From: Lawsonella clevelandensis
GTDB lineage: Bacteria; Actinomycetota; Actinomycetes; Mycobacteriales; Mycobacteriaceae
Assembly: GCF_001293125.1 (NCBI RefSeq)
Contig: NZ_CP009312.1
Span: forward strand, 967,447-1,031,446
Direction: 5' to 3'
Length of the DNA stretch: 64,000 nucleotides
This document shows, piece by piece, positions 26,576-38,958 of the stretch (the first letter of the stretch is position 1; every line of letters begins with the position of its first letter). The translations under genes and the position numbers were made by a program. The notes under the pieces are model-generated. The model did no database searches. It had not been told where the DNA came from and saw only the letters and a list, made by a program, of their open reading frames with translations.

Positions 26576-27329
26576 GGGTAATCCCCTCGCAACACGCGTA
26601 CCGTTCTCTGGCTCGCTGCCGCTCGCCTTTGCTCCTGCCATGTGGCAGAAGTGCCACAGGGTACGGCCGGTGGAACGAGAACTCCGGTTTGCCCTTTTGT
26701 CATTCCTTCTGGCTCCTCAACCGGTGGGCCTTCTGACTCTCCAGCCGGTGGATCTTCGCCTCTCCATGCCAGTTTTCGCACAGAATAAATTCCAGAAGTT
26801 TATTCACACCCTAGCTAGATGTGTAACGCCTCTTTCAAGAAGTGGGGGTGACGTGTCTCTGTCATTGCCACAGTTGTTGCTGTGGTATTCGCCACGTGAA
26901 TATTTTTATTGCCAAAAATAGGGATTGAACTGGAAAAATATTTTTCCACAACGAGCAGCTCGTACCTGTGGATAACTCCCCACAAATCTGGGGGTGAAGG
27001 GTGGATAAGTCTCCAGCTCTTGTGAATCCCGCGCAAAGTTATCCACAAGCATTCAAAGTTATCAACAATTCATCCACAATTTCCCTGGAAAAATTCACAT
27101 GAAGAAATACACTCCCAGCTGCGCAGAACCACCATCATCCACATCTTCCACAACCCCTATTACTAGAACTACATATTTAAAGAAAAGAAATATAGAAATA
27201 GGAGGTGGGGACAACACAACCCAAACCCTCGCCTCTCGGAACCTCAGCGTCGTTCCCGGATGAGAAAGACTGCCGAACCAGCTAACCTAAACAACAGAAA
27301 GTTGTGATGAGAAGGAGACCCGTACGCTC
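26576..27329. other. oriC: Origin of replication (oriC)
   Basis: The 754-bp dnaA-dnaN gap has no gene. Perfect DnaA boxes lie at 26967-26975 (TGTGGATAA) and 27039-27047 (TTATCCACA). One-mismatch boxes lie at 26942-26950, 27000-27008, 27059-27067, 27070-27078 and 27135-27143. The AT-rich stretch at 27161-27206 is a candidate unwinding element, with another AT-rich run at 26890-26950. The dnaA-dnaN location matches the mycobacterial oriC. Confidence 0.9.
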
Positions 27330-28517
27330 ATGGAACTCACCGATATGAACTTCCGTGTCGACCACAGTGATTTTGCTGACGCTGTAACCTGGGTCGCCCG
27401 CAGCATCCCCCAACGCCCCGCCATGCCCGTCCTTGCCGGCGTTCTCCTCACCGCCGACGACAACGGACTCACCATCAATGGCTTCGACTACGAAATCTCC
27501 ACCGAAATCACCATCCCCGCCGAAGTGGTGGAAGAAGGCCGCGTCGTCGTCTCTGGAAAACTCCTTTCCGACATCACCCGCGCCCTCCCCAAAACCACCG
27601 CCACCGTCAGCGTTGACGGCGCGAAACTCCATATCAACTGCGGAAACGCCAAATTCACTCTGCCCACCATGCCGGTCGAGGACTACCCCGCCCTCCCTGC
27701 TCTCCCCACCCAAACCGGCAGTATCCCCGCTGACATCTTCGTCGATGCGGTCAAACAAGTCGCCGTCGCCGCCGGCCGCGACGACTCCATCCCCATGCTC
27801 ACCGGCATTCGCATGGAAATTGACGACATCACCGTCACCTTCGCCGCCACCGACCGCTTCCGCCTGGCGGTCCGCAAATTCGAGTGGGACCCCTTCGCCT
27901 CCTTCAGCGACGCCGCCGTCCTCATCCCCAACAAGATGCTTTCGGAAACTGCCAAAACTTTCGCCGCCACCTCCACCGCACCCGTGGAACTCGCCCTCGG
28001 CGGCGCCAATGACACCCTCGGCGGAGAAGGCCTCCTTGGCATCGTTGGCGAAAACCGTCGTATTACCACCCGCCTCTTGGACGCCCAATTCCCACCCTTC
28101 CGTACCCTCCTGCCGAAGGCCCACAACGCCATTGCCACCGTCGACATCGCCAGCCTGGTGGACTCCATCAAGCGCGTCTCCCTGATGTCCGACCGCGGCG
28201 CACAAGTACGCCTCGCCTTCACCCCCGAAAGCGTCACACTCACCGCCGGCGGCGACGACTCCGGCGAAGCCGAAGAAACCCTCCCGGTGAAATACTGGGG
28301 CGAGCCGATGACCATCGCCTTTAACCCCTCCTACCTGTTAGACGGCCTCTCCGTGCTGGACGGCACCACCGCCAGCTTCGGATTCACCACCCCCAACCGG
28401 CCCGCTGTCATCATCCCTGGCATCGATAACGAACCCGAAGCCAACGACACAGGCGAATACCCGGCACCCGACACTGACTACATCTACCTGTTGATGCCCG
28501 TCCGTCTACCCGGATAG
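27330..28517 (+). CDS. dnaN: DNA polymerase III beta sliding clamp
   Basis: 395 residues. The N-terminal FADAVTWVARSIPQRPAMPVLAGVLLTADDNGLTINGFDYEIS, then LPTMPVEDYPALP and the C-terminal YIYLLMPVRLPG, are standard for actinobacterial clamps. Three clamp folds form half of a ring around DNA. The start is ATG 27330, with AAGGAG about a dozen bases upstream. recF starts 17 bases after the stop. Confidence 0.96.
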   Translation: MELTDMNFRVDHSDFADAVTWVARSIPQRPAMPVLAGVLLTADDNGLTINGFDYEISTEITIPAEVVEEGRVVVSGKLLSDITRALPKTTATVSVDGAKLHINCGNAKFTLPTMPVEDYPALPALPTQTGSIPADIFVDAVKQVAVAAGRDDSIPMLTGIRMEIDDITVTFAATDRFRLAVRKFEWDPFASFSDAAVLIPNKMLSETAKTFAATSTAPVELALGGANDTLGGEGLLGIVGENRRITTRLLDAQFPPFRTLLPKAHNAIATVDIASLVDSIKRVSLMSDRGAQVRLAFTPESVTLTAGGDDSGEAEETLPVKYWGEPMTIAFNPSYLLDGLSVLDGTTASFGFTTPNRPAVIIPGIDNEPEANDTGEYPAPDTDYIYLLMPVRLPG

Positions 28518-28534
28518 CCGGCAGAAAGCATACC

Positions 28535-29971
28535 GTGTTCCTTCGCCACTGCGAACTACACAACTTCCGCTCCTGGGACCATCTCTCCCTGGATCTGCAG
28601 CCCGGCATCACCGTCTTCGTGGGCGCCAACGGCCAAGGGAAAACCAATTTCCTGGAAGGCATCAACTACCTGGCCACCCTCCGCTCCCACCGAGTCTCCG
28701 GTGATGGCCCCCTCATCCACGAAGGGGCAGACTCCGCCCAGCTCGCCGCCACCGCCGTCCACAACCGGCGCGAACTCACCGTCGCCCTCGACATCCACAC
28801 CGGCAAAACCAACCAAGCCACCATCAACACTTCCCCTTGCCGACCCCGCGACATCTTAGGCGTTATCAGCACTGTTCTTTTCGCCCCCGAAGACCTCAGC
28901 CTGGTTCGTGGCGACCCCGCCGGCCGGCGCGCCTACCTGGACGACCTCCTCATCCAACGCCGCCCCCGATTACGCGGTGTTACCAACGACTACGACAAAA
29001 TCCTGCGGCAACGCAACGCACTACTGAAAAGCGCTAGTATGGCACTCCGCCACGGCTACCGCACCTCCGCCGGCGCCAGCGCGCTAGCCACCTTGGATGC
29101 TTGGGATGCCCAACTAGCCCGCGTCGGCGCCCAACTCGTTGCCGCCCGCCTGCACCTCCTCCGCACCATCGCCCCGCTGGTCGCCCGCAACTATGCCGAG
29201 CTAGCCCCTCACTCCCGGCCGGTACACCTCAGCTACACCTCCATTCCACAGATCACCGTCGAGGATTGCGAAGCCGGACTGCCCCTGGATATGGACTACC
29301 TGGAAGCCGCCCTGCTCGCTGGCCTGGCGGAAAAACGCGACCGCGAAATCGAGCGTGGCATTACCCTCGCCGGCCCCCACCGCGACGACCTCACTGTGTT
29401 GCTCGGTGTGCAACCTGCGAAAGGTTTTGCCAGCCACGGGGAATCCTGGAGCCTCGCCCTCGCCCTACGGCTCGCCGCCTACGATCTGTTGACGGCAGAC
29501 GGCACCGAACCCATCCTGCTGTTGGACGACGTGTTCGCCGAACTGGACCGCTACCGTCGGGAAGCCCTGGCAGCTGTAGCCGCCAAAGCAGAACAAACCC
29601 TTATCACCGCGGCAGTTGGGGAAGACCTCCCCACGGAACTTCACGTTGCCGCCACCCACACCGTCAGCACCGTGGGGGAGGCCAGCCACCGCATTTCTCT
29701 TCTGGACGGCATCCTCACCGACGATCCCACGCTCAACGAGCCTGACCTTGCCGAGTCGGGCAGTGCGGAGCCACAACCTGCTGTGCCGGGCAGTGTTGAA
29801 GCGGGGAGTGTTGAAGCGGGGAGTGCCGAGTCGCGCAGTGTTAAACGGGGTACTGTTGTGCCGGGCAGCGCTGAGCAGGCCGACCCAGCGCAGGCTCGGC
29901 CGACGCAGACAAACGCAGCGCAGACCCACCCAGCGCAGGTTGAGCAGCCAGAGGAAGTGGACGGCCAATGA
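28535..29971 (+). CDS. recF: Recombination/repair ATPase RecF with extended tail
   Basis: 478 residues from the GTG at 28535. Walker A is GANGQGKTN (30-38), the ABC signature lies in the SHGESWSLALALRL region, and Walker B is ILLLDDVFAELD. It loads RecA at gaps with RecO and RecR. Typical RecF has 360-400 residues; here about 80 extra residues form a low-complexity tail of Ser/Glu/Gly/Val repeats (GSVEAGSVEAGSAES) and Ala/Gln/Pro/Thr repeats. It overlaps the next gene by four bases (ATGA). Confidence 0.93.
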   Translation: MFLRHCELHNFRSWDHLSLDLQPGITVFVGANGQGKTNFLEGINYLATLRSHRVSGDGPLIHEGADSAQLAATAVHNRRELTVALDIHTGKTNQATINTSPCRPRDILGVISTVLFAPEDLSLVRGDPAGRRAYLDDLLIQRRPRLRGVTNDYDKILRQRNALLKSASMALRHGYRTSAGASALATLDAWDAQLARVGAQLVAARLHLLRTIAPLVARNYAELAPHSRPVHLSYTSIPQITVEDCEAGLPLDMDYLEAALLAGLAEKRDREIERGITLAGPHRDDLTVLLGVQPAKGFASHGESWSLALALRLAAYDLLTADGTEPILLLDDVFAELDRYRREALAAVAAKAEQTLITAAVGEDLPTELHVAATHTVSTVGEASHRISLLDGILTDDPTLNEPDLAESGSAEPQPAVPGSVEAGSVEAGSAESRSVKRGTVVPGSAEQADPAQARPTQTNAAQTHPAQVEQPEEVDGQ

Positions 29972-30597
29972 GCCCGAACGAGAACTTCACCTCCGACGCC
30001 GCCCACCGCACCCTCGCCGCAGCCCTCGACGCCGCCCAGGCCAGCGGCCGCAACGTCGGCCGCGGACGCGCCAGCCGCCCCCGCTCTGCCGGCGCCAACC
30101 CTGCCGACCCCCACGCTGGAACCGGCCAATCATCCGACATTTCGCCCAGTCGCGACCGCGCTTCGCGCGGACAACGCGGTGCCGGCTCCGCCAGCACCGG
30201 ACGCTACCGCCGCTACAGTTGGACCAGCTCCGGCCCCGACGAATGGGATCCACAACTCCTCACCTCCCTCATCGCCGACACGGTGAAAAAACACGGCTGG
30301 CAGGCGGAAGTCACCGGCGGCCGCATCATCAACAACTGGCCAGACATTATGGGCGAAGAAATTGCCTCCCACTCCCATGTAGAAAAACTCGACGACGAGG
30401 GCACCCTGCACATCCGCACCGACACCACCGCATGGGCCACGCAGCTGCGCCTCCTCCAACCACAAATCCTTGCTGAACTTGGCAAACGCTATGGTTCCAC
30501 GGTGCGGATGCTGCGTATTCTGGGCCCCAACCGGCCAAGCTGGCGCAAAGGCCCCAAACATGTAAAAGGCCGCGGGCCGCGCGACACCTACGGATAA
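29968..30597 (+). CDS. DUF721 (DciA-like) protein, Rv0004 position
   Basis: 209 residues. The DUF721 core is at about 92-175 (LLTSLIADTVKKHGWQAEVTGGRIINNWPDIMGEEIASHSHVEKLDDEGTLHIRTDTTAWATQLRLLQPQILAELGKRYG). DciA-type proteins with this domain act on the replicative helicase DnaB in bacteria without DnaC, and a role in helicase loading is likely here. A long Arg/Ser/Ala-rich N-terminal part (1 to about 85) is probably disordered. It follows recF with an ATGA overlap and precedes gyrB. Confidence 0.9.
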   Translation: MSPNENFTSDAAHRTLAAALDAAQASGRNVGRGRASRPRSAGANPADPHAGTGQSSDISPSRDRASRGQRGAGSASTGRYRRYSWTSSGPDEWDPQLLTSLIADTVKKHGWQAEVTGGRIINNWPDIMGEEIASHSHVEKLDDEGTLHIRTDTTAWATQLRLLQPQILAELGKRYGSTVRMLRILGPNRPSWRKGPKHVKGRGPRDTYG

Positions 30598-32979
<2,382 letters not shown>

Positions 32980-33000
32980 CAGCACACGTAAAGAGGAATA

Positions 33001-35484
33001 ATGTCCGACAACACTACCTTGCCGCCCGACGAGGCAACCTACGATCGCGTCACACCGATCGACCTCAACCAGGAGATGCAAAACTCCTACATCGACTACG
33101 CCATGAGCGTTATCGTCGGCCGCGCCCTCCCCGAAGCCCGCGACGGCATGAAACCCGTGCAGCGCCGCATCCTGTACGCCATGTTCGACAGCGGCTTCCT
33201 GCACAACCGCAGTTACGTCAAGTCCGCCCGCTCTGTCGCCGAAACCATGGGCCACTACCACCCCCACGGCGACTCCGCCATCTACGACACCTTGGTCCGC
33301 ATGGCCCAACCCTGGACCATGCGCTACCCACTCGTCGACGGCCAAGGCAACTTCGGCTCCGCCGGTAACGACCCCGCCGCCGCCATGCGCTACACCGAAG
33401 CCCGGCTCACCAGCCTCGCCGAGGAAATGCTTCGCGACATCCGTGAAGACGTCGTCGACTTCCAACCCAACTACGACGGCAAAACCAACGAACCCGTCGT
33501 CCTCCCCTCCCGCGTGCCGCAGCTGCTCATGAACGGTTCCAGCGGCATCGCCGTCGGTATGGCCACCAACATTCCGCCCCACAACCTGGGCGAAATCGCG
33601 GAAGCCATTTACTGGTGCCTCGACAACCCCGATGCCGACGAAGCCTCCACCCTAGAGGCCGTCATGGAGCGCATCAAAGGCCCCGACTTCCCCACCGCCG
33701 GCCTCATCGTTGGCGACCAGGGCATCAAGGACGCCTACACCACCGGGCGCGGCTCCATCCGCATGCGCGGCAAAACCTCCATCGAGGAAGAGGGCAAGCG
33801 CACTATCATCGTCATCACCGAACTGCCCTACCAGGTGAACCCCGACAATCTGGTGTCCTCCATCGCCCAGCAGGTTTCCGACGGGCGCATCAGTGGCATC
33901 GCCAACATCGAGGACCAATCCTCCTCCCGTGTCGGCATGCGCATCGTCATCACCTTGAAGCGCGACGCCATCGCCAAGGTCGTTCTCAACAACCTCTACA
34001 AGCACTCGGCGTTGCAAACGAACTTCGGCGCCAACATGCTCTCCATTGTTGACGGCGTGCCCCGCACCCTCCGCATCGACCAGCTTGTCCGCATCTACGT
34101 GCGCCACCAGCTGGAAGTTATTATCCGCCGCACCAGGTTCCGCCTTCGCAAGAAGGAAGAACGTGCCCACATTCTGCGCGGCCTCAAAAAAGCCATCGAC
34201 ATGCTGGACGAAACCATCGCCCTCATCCGCCGCTCCCCCAGCGCCGATGAAGCCCGTGTCGGGTTGATGGACCTCCTCGAAATCGACGAGGCCCAGGCCA
34301 ACGCCATCCTGGAGATGCAGCTGCGCCGCCTGGCTGCCCTCGAACTGCAAAAAATCCTGGACGAATTGGCCCAGATCGAAATCGACATTGCCGATTTGAA
34401 GGATGTGCTGGCCAAGCCCGAACGGCAGCGCGCCATCGTCAAGGACGAACTCACCGACATCGTCCGCAAGTTTGGGGACGAACGCCGCACCCGCATCATC
34501 CCCGCCGACGGCGAAATCTCCGACGAAGACCTCATCCCCGAAGAGGACGTCGTCGTCACCATCACCGAAACTGGCTACGCCAAGCGCACCAAGACCGACC
34601 TCTACCGCTCCCAGAAACGTGGCGGCAAGGGTGTGAAGGGTGCCACCTTGAAGCAGGACGAGATCGTCAAGCACTTCTTCGTGTGCTCCACCCACGACCT
34701 CATCCTCTTCTTCACCACCAAGGGCCGCGTCTACCGCCTCAAGGCCTACGACCTGCCCGAAGCCAACCGCACCGCGCGCGGCCAGCACGTCGCCAACCTC
34801 CTCGCCTTCCAGCCGGGAGAACGCATTGCCCAGGTCATCCAGCTGAAGAGCTACCAGGATGCCCCCTATTTGGTGCTGGCCACCCGCAACGGCCTGATGA
34901 AGAAGTCCCGCCTGGAGGACTACGACTCCAACCGCACCGGCGGACTTGTCGCCATCAACTTGAAGGGTGACGACGAACTGGTGGGTGCCTCCCTCTGCTC
35001 CGAAGACGACGACCTCATTCTCGTCTCCGAGTACGGCCAGTCCATCCGCTTCCACGCCACCGACGATGTGCTCCGCCCCATGGGCCGCGCCACCTCCGGC
35101 GTCTACGGCATGCGCTTTAACGGCGACGACAGCCTACTCAGCATGAACGTGGTGAAGGAAAACGAGTTCCTGCTGGTCGCCACCTCCGGCGGCTACGCGA
35201 AACGCACCGCCATGGACGACTACCCCGTCCAAGGACGTGGCGGCAAGGGTGTTCTGACTATCCAATACGATCGTCGCCGCGGCAACCTGGTGGGTGCTGA
35301 AGTGGTGTCGCTGGATGACGAAATCTTCGCCATCACCACGGGCGGCGGCATCATCCGCACCGCTGCTAAGGAGGTTCGCAAGGCTGGCCGCCAGACCAAG
35401 GGTGTGCGCCTGATGAACCTCTCCGACGGGGACTCACTGCTGGCCATCGCCCGCAACGCCGACCAGGAACCCGAAGAAAAGTAA
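33001..35484 (+). CDS. gyrA: DNA gyrase subunit A
   Basis: 827 residues. The catalytic tyrosine is Tyr131 (AMRYTEARL). The quinolone-resistance region reads HGDSAIYDT, with Ser92 and Asp96 at the two key positions; M. tuberculosis has Ala at the first, so this protein carries the more sensitive state. The C-terminal beta-pinwheel has the GyrA-box [10 protein letters not shown] and its repeats ([45 protein letters not shown]). The gene usually found next, Rv0007-like, is absent here. Confidence 0.97.
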   Translation: MSDNTTLPPDEATYDRVTPIDLNQEMQNSYIDYAMSVIVGRALPEARDGMKPVQRRILYAMFDSGFLHNRSYVKSARSVAETMGHYHPHGDSAIYDTLVRMAQPWTMRYPLVDGQGNFGSAGNDPAAAMRYTEARLTSLAEEMLRDIREDVVDFQPNYDGKTNEPVVLPSRVPQLLMNGSSGIAVGMATNIPPHNLGEIAEAIYWCLDNPDADEASTLEAVMERIKGPDFPTAGLIVGDQGIKDAYTTGRGSIRMRGKTSIEEEGKRTIIVITELPYQVNPDNLVSSIAQQVSDGRISGIANIEDQSSSRVGMRIVITLKRDAIAKVVLNNLYKHSALQTNFGANMLSIVDGVPRTLRIDQLVRIYVRHQLEVIIRRTRFRLRKKEERAHILRGLKKAIDMLDETIALIRRSPSADEARVGLMDLLEIDEAQANAILEMQLRRLAALELQKILDELAQIEIDIADLKDVLAKPERQRAIVKDELTDIVRKFGDERRTRIIPADGEISDEDLIPEEDVVVTITETGYAKRTKTDLYRSQKRGGKGVKGATLKQDEIVKHFFVCSTHDLILFFTTKGRVYRLKAYDLPEANRTARGQHVANLLAFQPGERIAQVIQLKSYQDAPYLVLATRNGLMKKSRLEDYDSNRTGGLVAINLKGDDELVGASLCSEDDDLILVSEYGQSIRFHATDDVLRPMGRATSGVYGMRFNGDDSLLSMNVVKENEFLLVATSGGYAKRTAMDDYPVQGRGGKGVLTIQYDRRRGNLVGAEVVSLDDEIFAITTGGGIIRTAAKEVRKAGRQTKGVRLMNLSDGDSLLAIARNADQEPEEK

Positions 35485-35579
35485 TGAGTGCTGTGGCCGC
35501 TAGTGTCAGCGGGCCGCGAGAGTCCGCCGACGACAAACGGCCAGCGAACATAACGGCGTGGCGGCCACGGCACTAGCGC

Positions 35580-35616
35580 AAAGGGGCGCGCCCGGTGAGT
35601 CCGGGCGCGCCCCTTT
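35580..35616 (+). terminator. Strong terminator after gyrA
   Basis: AAAGGGGCGCGCCCGG pairs perfectly over 16 bp with CCGGGCGCGCCCCTTT around TGAGT, followed by TGTCGTCG. It ends the gyrBA transcript 96 bases after the stop. Confidence 0.88.
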
Positions 35617-35714
35617 GTCGTCGTCCACGGCCCCTACATTCCCCCAACCTCTGTCCACCACAACCCCATTTATTGCTTCTGAAACCTCCTTGTTTCCGCC
35701 TGTTACCAGACGTT

Positions 35715-35744
35715 TTGCAAATTGGTGGGGAGGTCGGTTAAAGT
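35715..35744 (+). promoter_or_regulatory. Candidate promoter of the tRNA pair
   Basis: TTGCAA (35715-35720) and TAAAGT (35739-35744) are 18 bases apart. The tRNA-Ile 5' end lies 13 bases further on, a sensible distance for a tRNA promoter. Confidence 0.5.
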
Positions 35745-35756
35745 TTACGGAGTTAC

Positions 35757-35833
35757 GGGCCTATAGCTCAGTCGGTTAGAGCGCTTCGCTGATAACGAAG
35801 AGGTCGCAAGTTCGATTCTTGCTAGGCCCACCA
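35757..35833 (+). tRNA. ileT: tRNA-Ile (GAT)
   Basis: The full cloverleaf can be read: acceptor GGGCCTA with TAGGCCC, D-arm GCTCAGTCGGTTAGAGC, anticodon stem CGCTTCG with loop CTGATAA giving anticodon GAT, and T-arm with GGTTCGA-like GTTCGATTC. The 3' CCA is encoded at 35831-35833. This is the ileT position after gyrA in mycobacteria. Confidence 0.96.
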
Positions 35834-35859
35834 TTTTTATTTCTTTGTTTTTTGGACTT

Positions 35860-35932
35860 GGGGCATTAGCTCAATTGGTAGAGCGCCGCCTTTGCAAGGC
35901 GGAGGTCAGGGGTTCGATTCCCCTATGCTCCA
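35860..35932 (+). tRNA. alaT: tRNA-Ala (TGC)
   Basis: The acceptor GGGGCAT pairs with ATGCTCC (one G-T pair), D-arm is GCTCAATTGGTAGAGC, the anticodon stem CCGCC/GGCGG closes loop TTTGCAA with anticodon TGC, and the T-arm has GGTTCGATTCC. The 3' CCA is not encoded. It is cotranscribed with tRNA-Ile. Confidence 0.96.
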
Positions 35933-35940
35933 CAAAATAC

Positions 35941-35973
35941 AAAACCCCTGGTCGCAAATGACCAGGGGTTTTT
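35941..35973 (+). terminator. Terminator of the tRNA unit, also serving the R-M gene
   Basis: AAAACCCCTGGTC pairs over 13 bp with GACCAGGGGTTTT around GCAAAT, with T-runs on both strands. It can stop the tRNA transcript on the plus strand and the restriction-modification gene on the minus strand. Confidence 0.88.
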
Positions 35974-35997
35974 ATGCCGGTAATTCCGTGTGGGGGA

Positions 35998-38829
35998 TTA
36001 TTCTCCAGTGAGCTTCACATAGTTCTCGAAAAGAAGCTCCTGGCGCTGCTTCTCCGTGGTGAGTTTACGGGGAGCGCCGAATGCTTTATCGACTACTCGA
36101 TCAAGTTCGTTATGCGCCTTCACCAGCTCCGAAGTCATGGCTAAGGGATCATAGTGTTCGGCTAGAGATCTATCAGGGTGTAGAGCACGAGCCGCAAGCA
36201 CATCGTGGCCAGCATCAATAATGTACTGCTTTATTTTTTCATCCAAATTGGGGACAGGGAACGTGTTCCAGACCATAGAGGTAGAGACACTCGGATCCGA
36301 CTTAATACGGCCTCCTACAGTCTTTTGCCAAGTAATAAACATGCTGGACGAAATAAGGCCGAACAGGAAGCCGTCTTTGTCTTCAACCGTGAACAGCTTG
36401 GTTGATGCAATAACGTGTCGACTTAAGTGGCCGGCAGTTGCGTAAAGTCGTTCATTCGAGAAGCTCTGCGGAAGGGCAAGGTAATCTGTCTTTGGCTGAC
36501 GTATTTCACCGAACAAGTAGGGGGTCTCGGCGGCTCGCCTAGTTGCCGCTCTACTTCGGGAAAGACGTTTCTCTCTGACTTTTGACACGCGTTCGCGCAG
36601 CACATCCGATTTTCGTAAATCGGTGCTATCAAAATCGTCATCTGCCATCCATAAGCACCATCGATGGAGTGAGTTAATTAACTCGTCTCCACCGACATAT
36701 TCACGAAGGTACTTTTTCGCAATCGGGTCTGCTGCTACTTCCTCATATTGATCTTCAGTAACAACGAGATTTCCCCAATCAATTGGTGTTGAACCTGCTC
36801 TGAGTTCTGGGAGACATGAGCTAAGGATTTTGTTCCTTAACGGTTTCACTGCAATAACAGGTGGGCCAGGGTACAGATTCGGACTAATTGCTTCAACTAA
36901 CTCAGGCTCAGATTTGTCTGTCCAGTATAGCTTGCAGCGCTGTACGGAATCTCGACTGAATCCAGTAATCACACAGTGAACCGCAGCCGGACCCTGTGCT
37001 TCTGAAACCCAGTTGAAAGGACGGTGTGCGAACTGTAAATGCCAACCTGCATCAAAAATACGGGTAAAAAGTTGGTAGACGCCTTCACCTTGAGTGATCG
37101 AATTAGTAGAAACAAATGCGAACCGACCGGCTCGGTTTTCAAAAAAATCCAAGCTTTTGACGAACCAACCGGTCACATAATCAAGGTGGCTGATTGTATT
37201 CGTGTTCCAAACTTGGCGAAGATCTCGCGCTTGCTCTCTACTCTTTTCTTTGTGTCCAGAGAATGGCGGGTTCCCGAAGATGTACACCGGCCCCGTCGTC
37301 TCCCCGATGAGGTCATTCCAATCAAATGTCAAAGCATTGCCGTGGTGAATATGCGCGGTGACAGTGATAGGAAGGCGCTCGGGGGCAATGCCGATCCGGT
37401 CGGCAAGTTCCCGGTTGGCCTGGTGATCCACCAGGAACATAGCAGTCTCTGCGATCTTGGCCGGCCACCAGTTCAATTCAATGCCATGGAACTGGTTGAT
37501 GGAGAGTTTCTGCTCCCACGACACGTCAAGAGCCATGCCGGTTTGCCCCTCACGGCGGCGAATATCCACGATGAGTGCTGTCTCTAGCCTGCGGAGCTCC
37601 CGATATGCCACAAGGAGGAAGTTTCCACTGCCACAGGCAGGGTCGAGGAACGTATAGGTGGCCAGTTCGTCCCGCATCTTCCGCAGTTCTGTGAGGTTGC
37701 GGGCGGTATCAGCGAGAGCGAGTTTGGAGGCGACCTTCTCCCGCAGCTCATCTAAGAACAGTGGCTCCAAAGTCTTGAGGATATTGGTTTCGGACGTGTA
37801 GTGCTCGCCGTTGCTGCGGCGCGCTTCCTTCGACTTCACCAGCTGGAACATTGACCCGAACACAGCGGGGCTAATGCGGGTCCACAGGAACCGGCAGGCA
37901 TCCAGGAGGGCATCGCGCATCCGCGGGTTAAACCACTCAGTAGGAAGAGCATCCTTAAACAGTGCGCCGTTCACATAGGGGAAGTTAGTGAAGTGGCTGG
38001 GCAGCCGGGAATTACGCTTCGATTCTGGGGTGTTCAGCACCGAGAACAGTTCGTTGAGCTGGGTTCCCAGGTCGTCTGGGGTGGTGTGGTCAAGGACAAA
38101 CCTATAGAAAAGGTCCTGCTCCCACAGGCCAGCATCGTCACCAAACAACAAGAAAAGCAGCCTGGTCAGGTACATGGAGGTACGCTGCGTGCGCTCATCC
38201 TCATCCGCCGCATTAGTGGGGGCGTCATCACCAATGGTGACGTCCACCTCCTCACCAGCCATAGCGGTAAAAAGCTCCGCCATCAGCTGCGAGGCCTGGA
38301 TGGAGGCTTCCTCTTCCTCCTCCCTACTCACAGTGTCGTAGCCGGCCAAGAACTTCAGCTGGTCTACATAGTCGCAGATCTCATCGAGGGAAAACTCCAC
38401 CTCCCACCGCTCCTCCGGTGCCCCCAAACGCTGCAGGCGGAAACGCTCAAAGTTCGAGCACAGCACATACTTGGGGAACTCATGCGGGCGGACGCTCCCC
38501 CCGTTCAAATAGTCGAATGCTTGCTCCTGCGCGATAGCAAGATCAACCCCAGGCCGTTTTGCCTCCCCAATCACCACACCAGGCCAAAACAAGTCAATGC
38601 GGCCACGCCCCCCGGTACTCCCGCGCCGCGCGTCACGCTCAAACAGATTCATGCGGGCAGCGGTAATACCAAAACAGCCCATCATGTCGATCCAAAACCG
38701 CTGGGCTGCCTTCTGCTCTTCCCCAGTAAGATGAGCCTCTTTCCACTCTTCAAGCTCGTCCAGCCAATGCAGGCGGAAGTTCGCAAGATTGTATTTGATG
38801 GAGGAAAGATCAAGACGCTGGGTAGCCAT
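35998..38829 (-). CDS. Single-chain restriction-modification enzyme, MmeI-like (type IIL)
   Basis: 943 residues, close to MmeI (about 920). The N-terminal nuclease part has RIDLFWPGVVIGEAKRPG, fitting a PD-(D/E)xK site (Asp then E-A-K). A helical spacer follows. The adenine-N6 methyltransferase has motif I DPACGSGNFLL, HGIELNWWPAKIAETAMFLVDHQAN and motif IV NPPFSGHKEKS. The last third should hold the target-recognition domain. In this family one chain both methylates one strand of an asymmetric site and cuts about 20 bp away. The start has GAGGA. By eye the 3' half (about 36000-37300) is more AT-rich than the 5' half, suggesting exchange of the recognition part. It lies between tRNA-Ala and ppiA, where mycobacteria have no such gene. 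Confidence 0.85.
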   Translation of the reverse strand: MATQRLDLSSIKYNLANFRLHWLDELEEWKEAHLTGEEQKAAQRFWIDMMGCFGITAARMNLFERDARRGSTGGRGRIDLFWPGVVIGEAKRPGVDLAIAQEQAFDYLNGGSVRPHEFPKYVLCSNFERFRLQRLGAPEERWEVEFSLDEICDYVDQLKFLAGYDTVSREEEEEASIQASQLMAELFTAMAGEEVDVTIGDDAPTNAADEDERTQRTSMYLTRLLFLLFGDDAGLWEQDLFYRFVLDHTTPDDLGTQLNELFSVLNTPESKRNSRLPSHFTNFPYVNGALFKDALPTEWFNPRMRDALLDACRFLWTRISPAVFGSMFQLVKSKEARRSNGEHYTSETNILKTLEPLFLDELREKVASKLALADTARNLTELRKMRDELATYTFLDPACGSGNFLLVAYRELRRLETALIVDIRRREGQTGMALDVSWEQKLSINQFHGIELNWWPAKIAETAMFLVDHQANRELADRIGIAPERLPITVTAHIHHGNALTFDWNDLIGETTGPVYIFGNPPFSGHKEKSREQARDLRQVWNTNTISHLDYVTGWFVKSLDFFENRAGRFAFVSTNSITQGEGVYQLFTRIFDAGWHLQFAHRPFNWVSEAQGPAAVHCVITGFSRDSVQRCKLYWTDKSEPELVEAISPNLYPGPPVIAVKPLRNKILSSCLPELRAGSTPIDWGNLVVTEDQYEEVAADPIAKKYLREYVGGDELINSLHRWCLWMADDDFDSTDLRKSDVLRERVSKVREKRLSRSRAATRRAAETPYLFGEIRQPKTDYLALPQSFSNERLYATAGHLSRHVIASTKLFTVEDKDGFLFGLISSSMFITWQKTVGGRIKSDPSVSTSMVWNTFPVPNLDEKIKQYIIDAGHDVLAARALHPDRSLAEHYDPLAMTSELVKAHNELDRVVDKAFGAPRKLTTEKQRQELLFENYVKLTGE

Positions 38830-38958
38830 GCTTCTATCCTCGCTGATAGTTCTCCGACGGGGTTAGCACCACGCCGGCAACACCGGCACCCTCTGGCTCC
38901 CCCGCAACAGCACACCACACTGACCGTTAACCGGGTTCATAATTCCCATGTACGTAAA

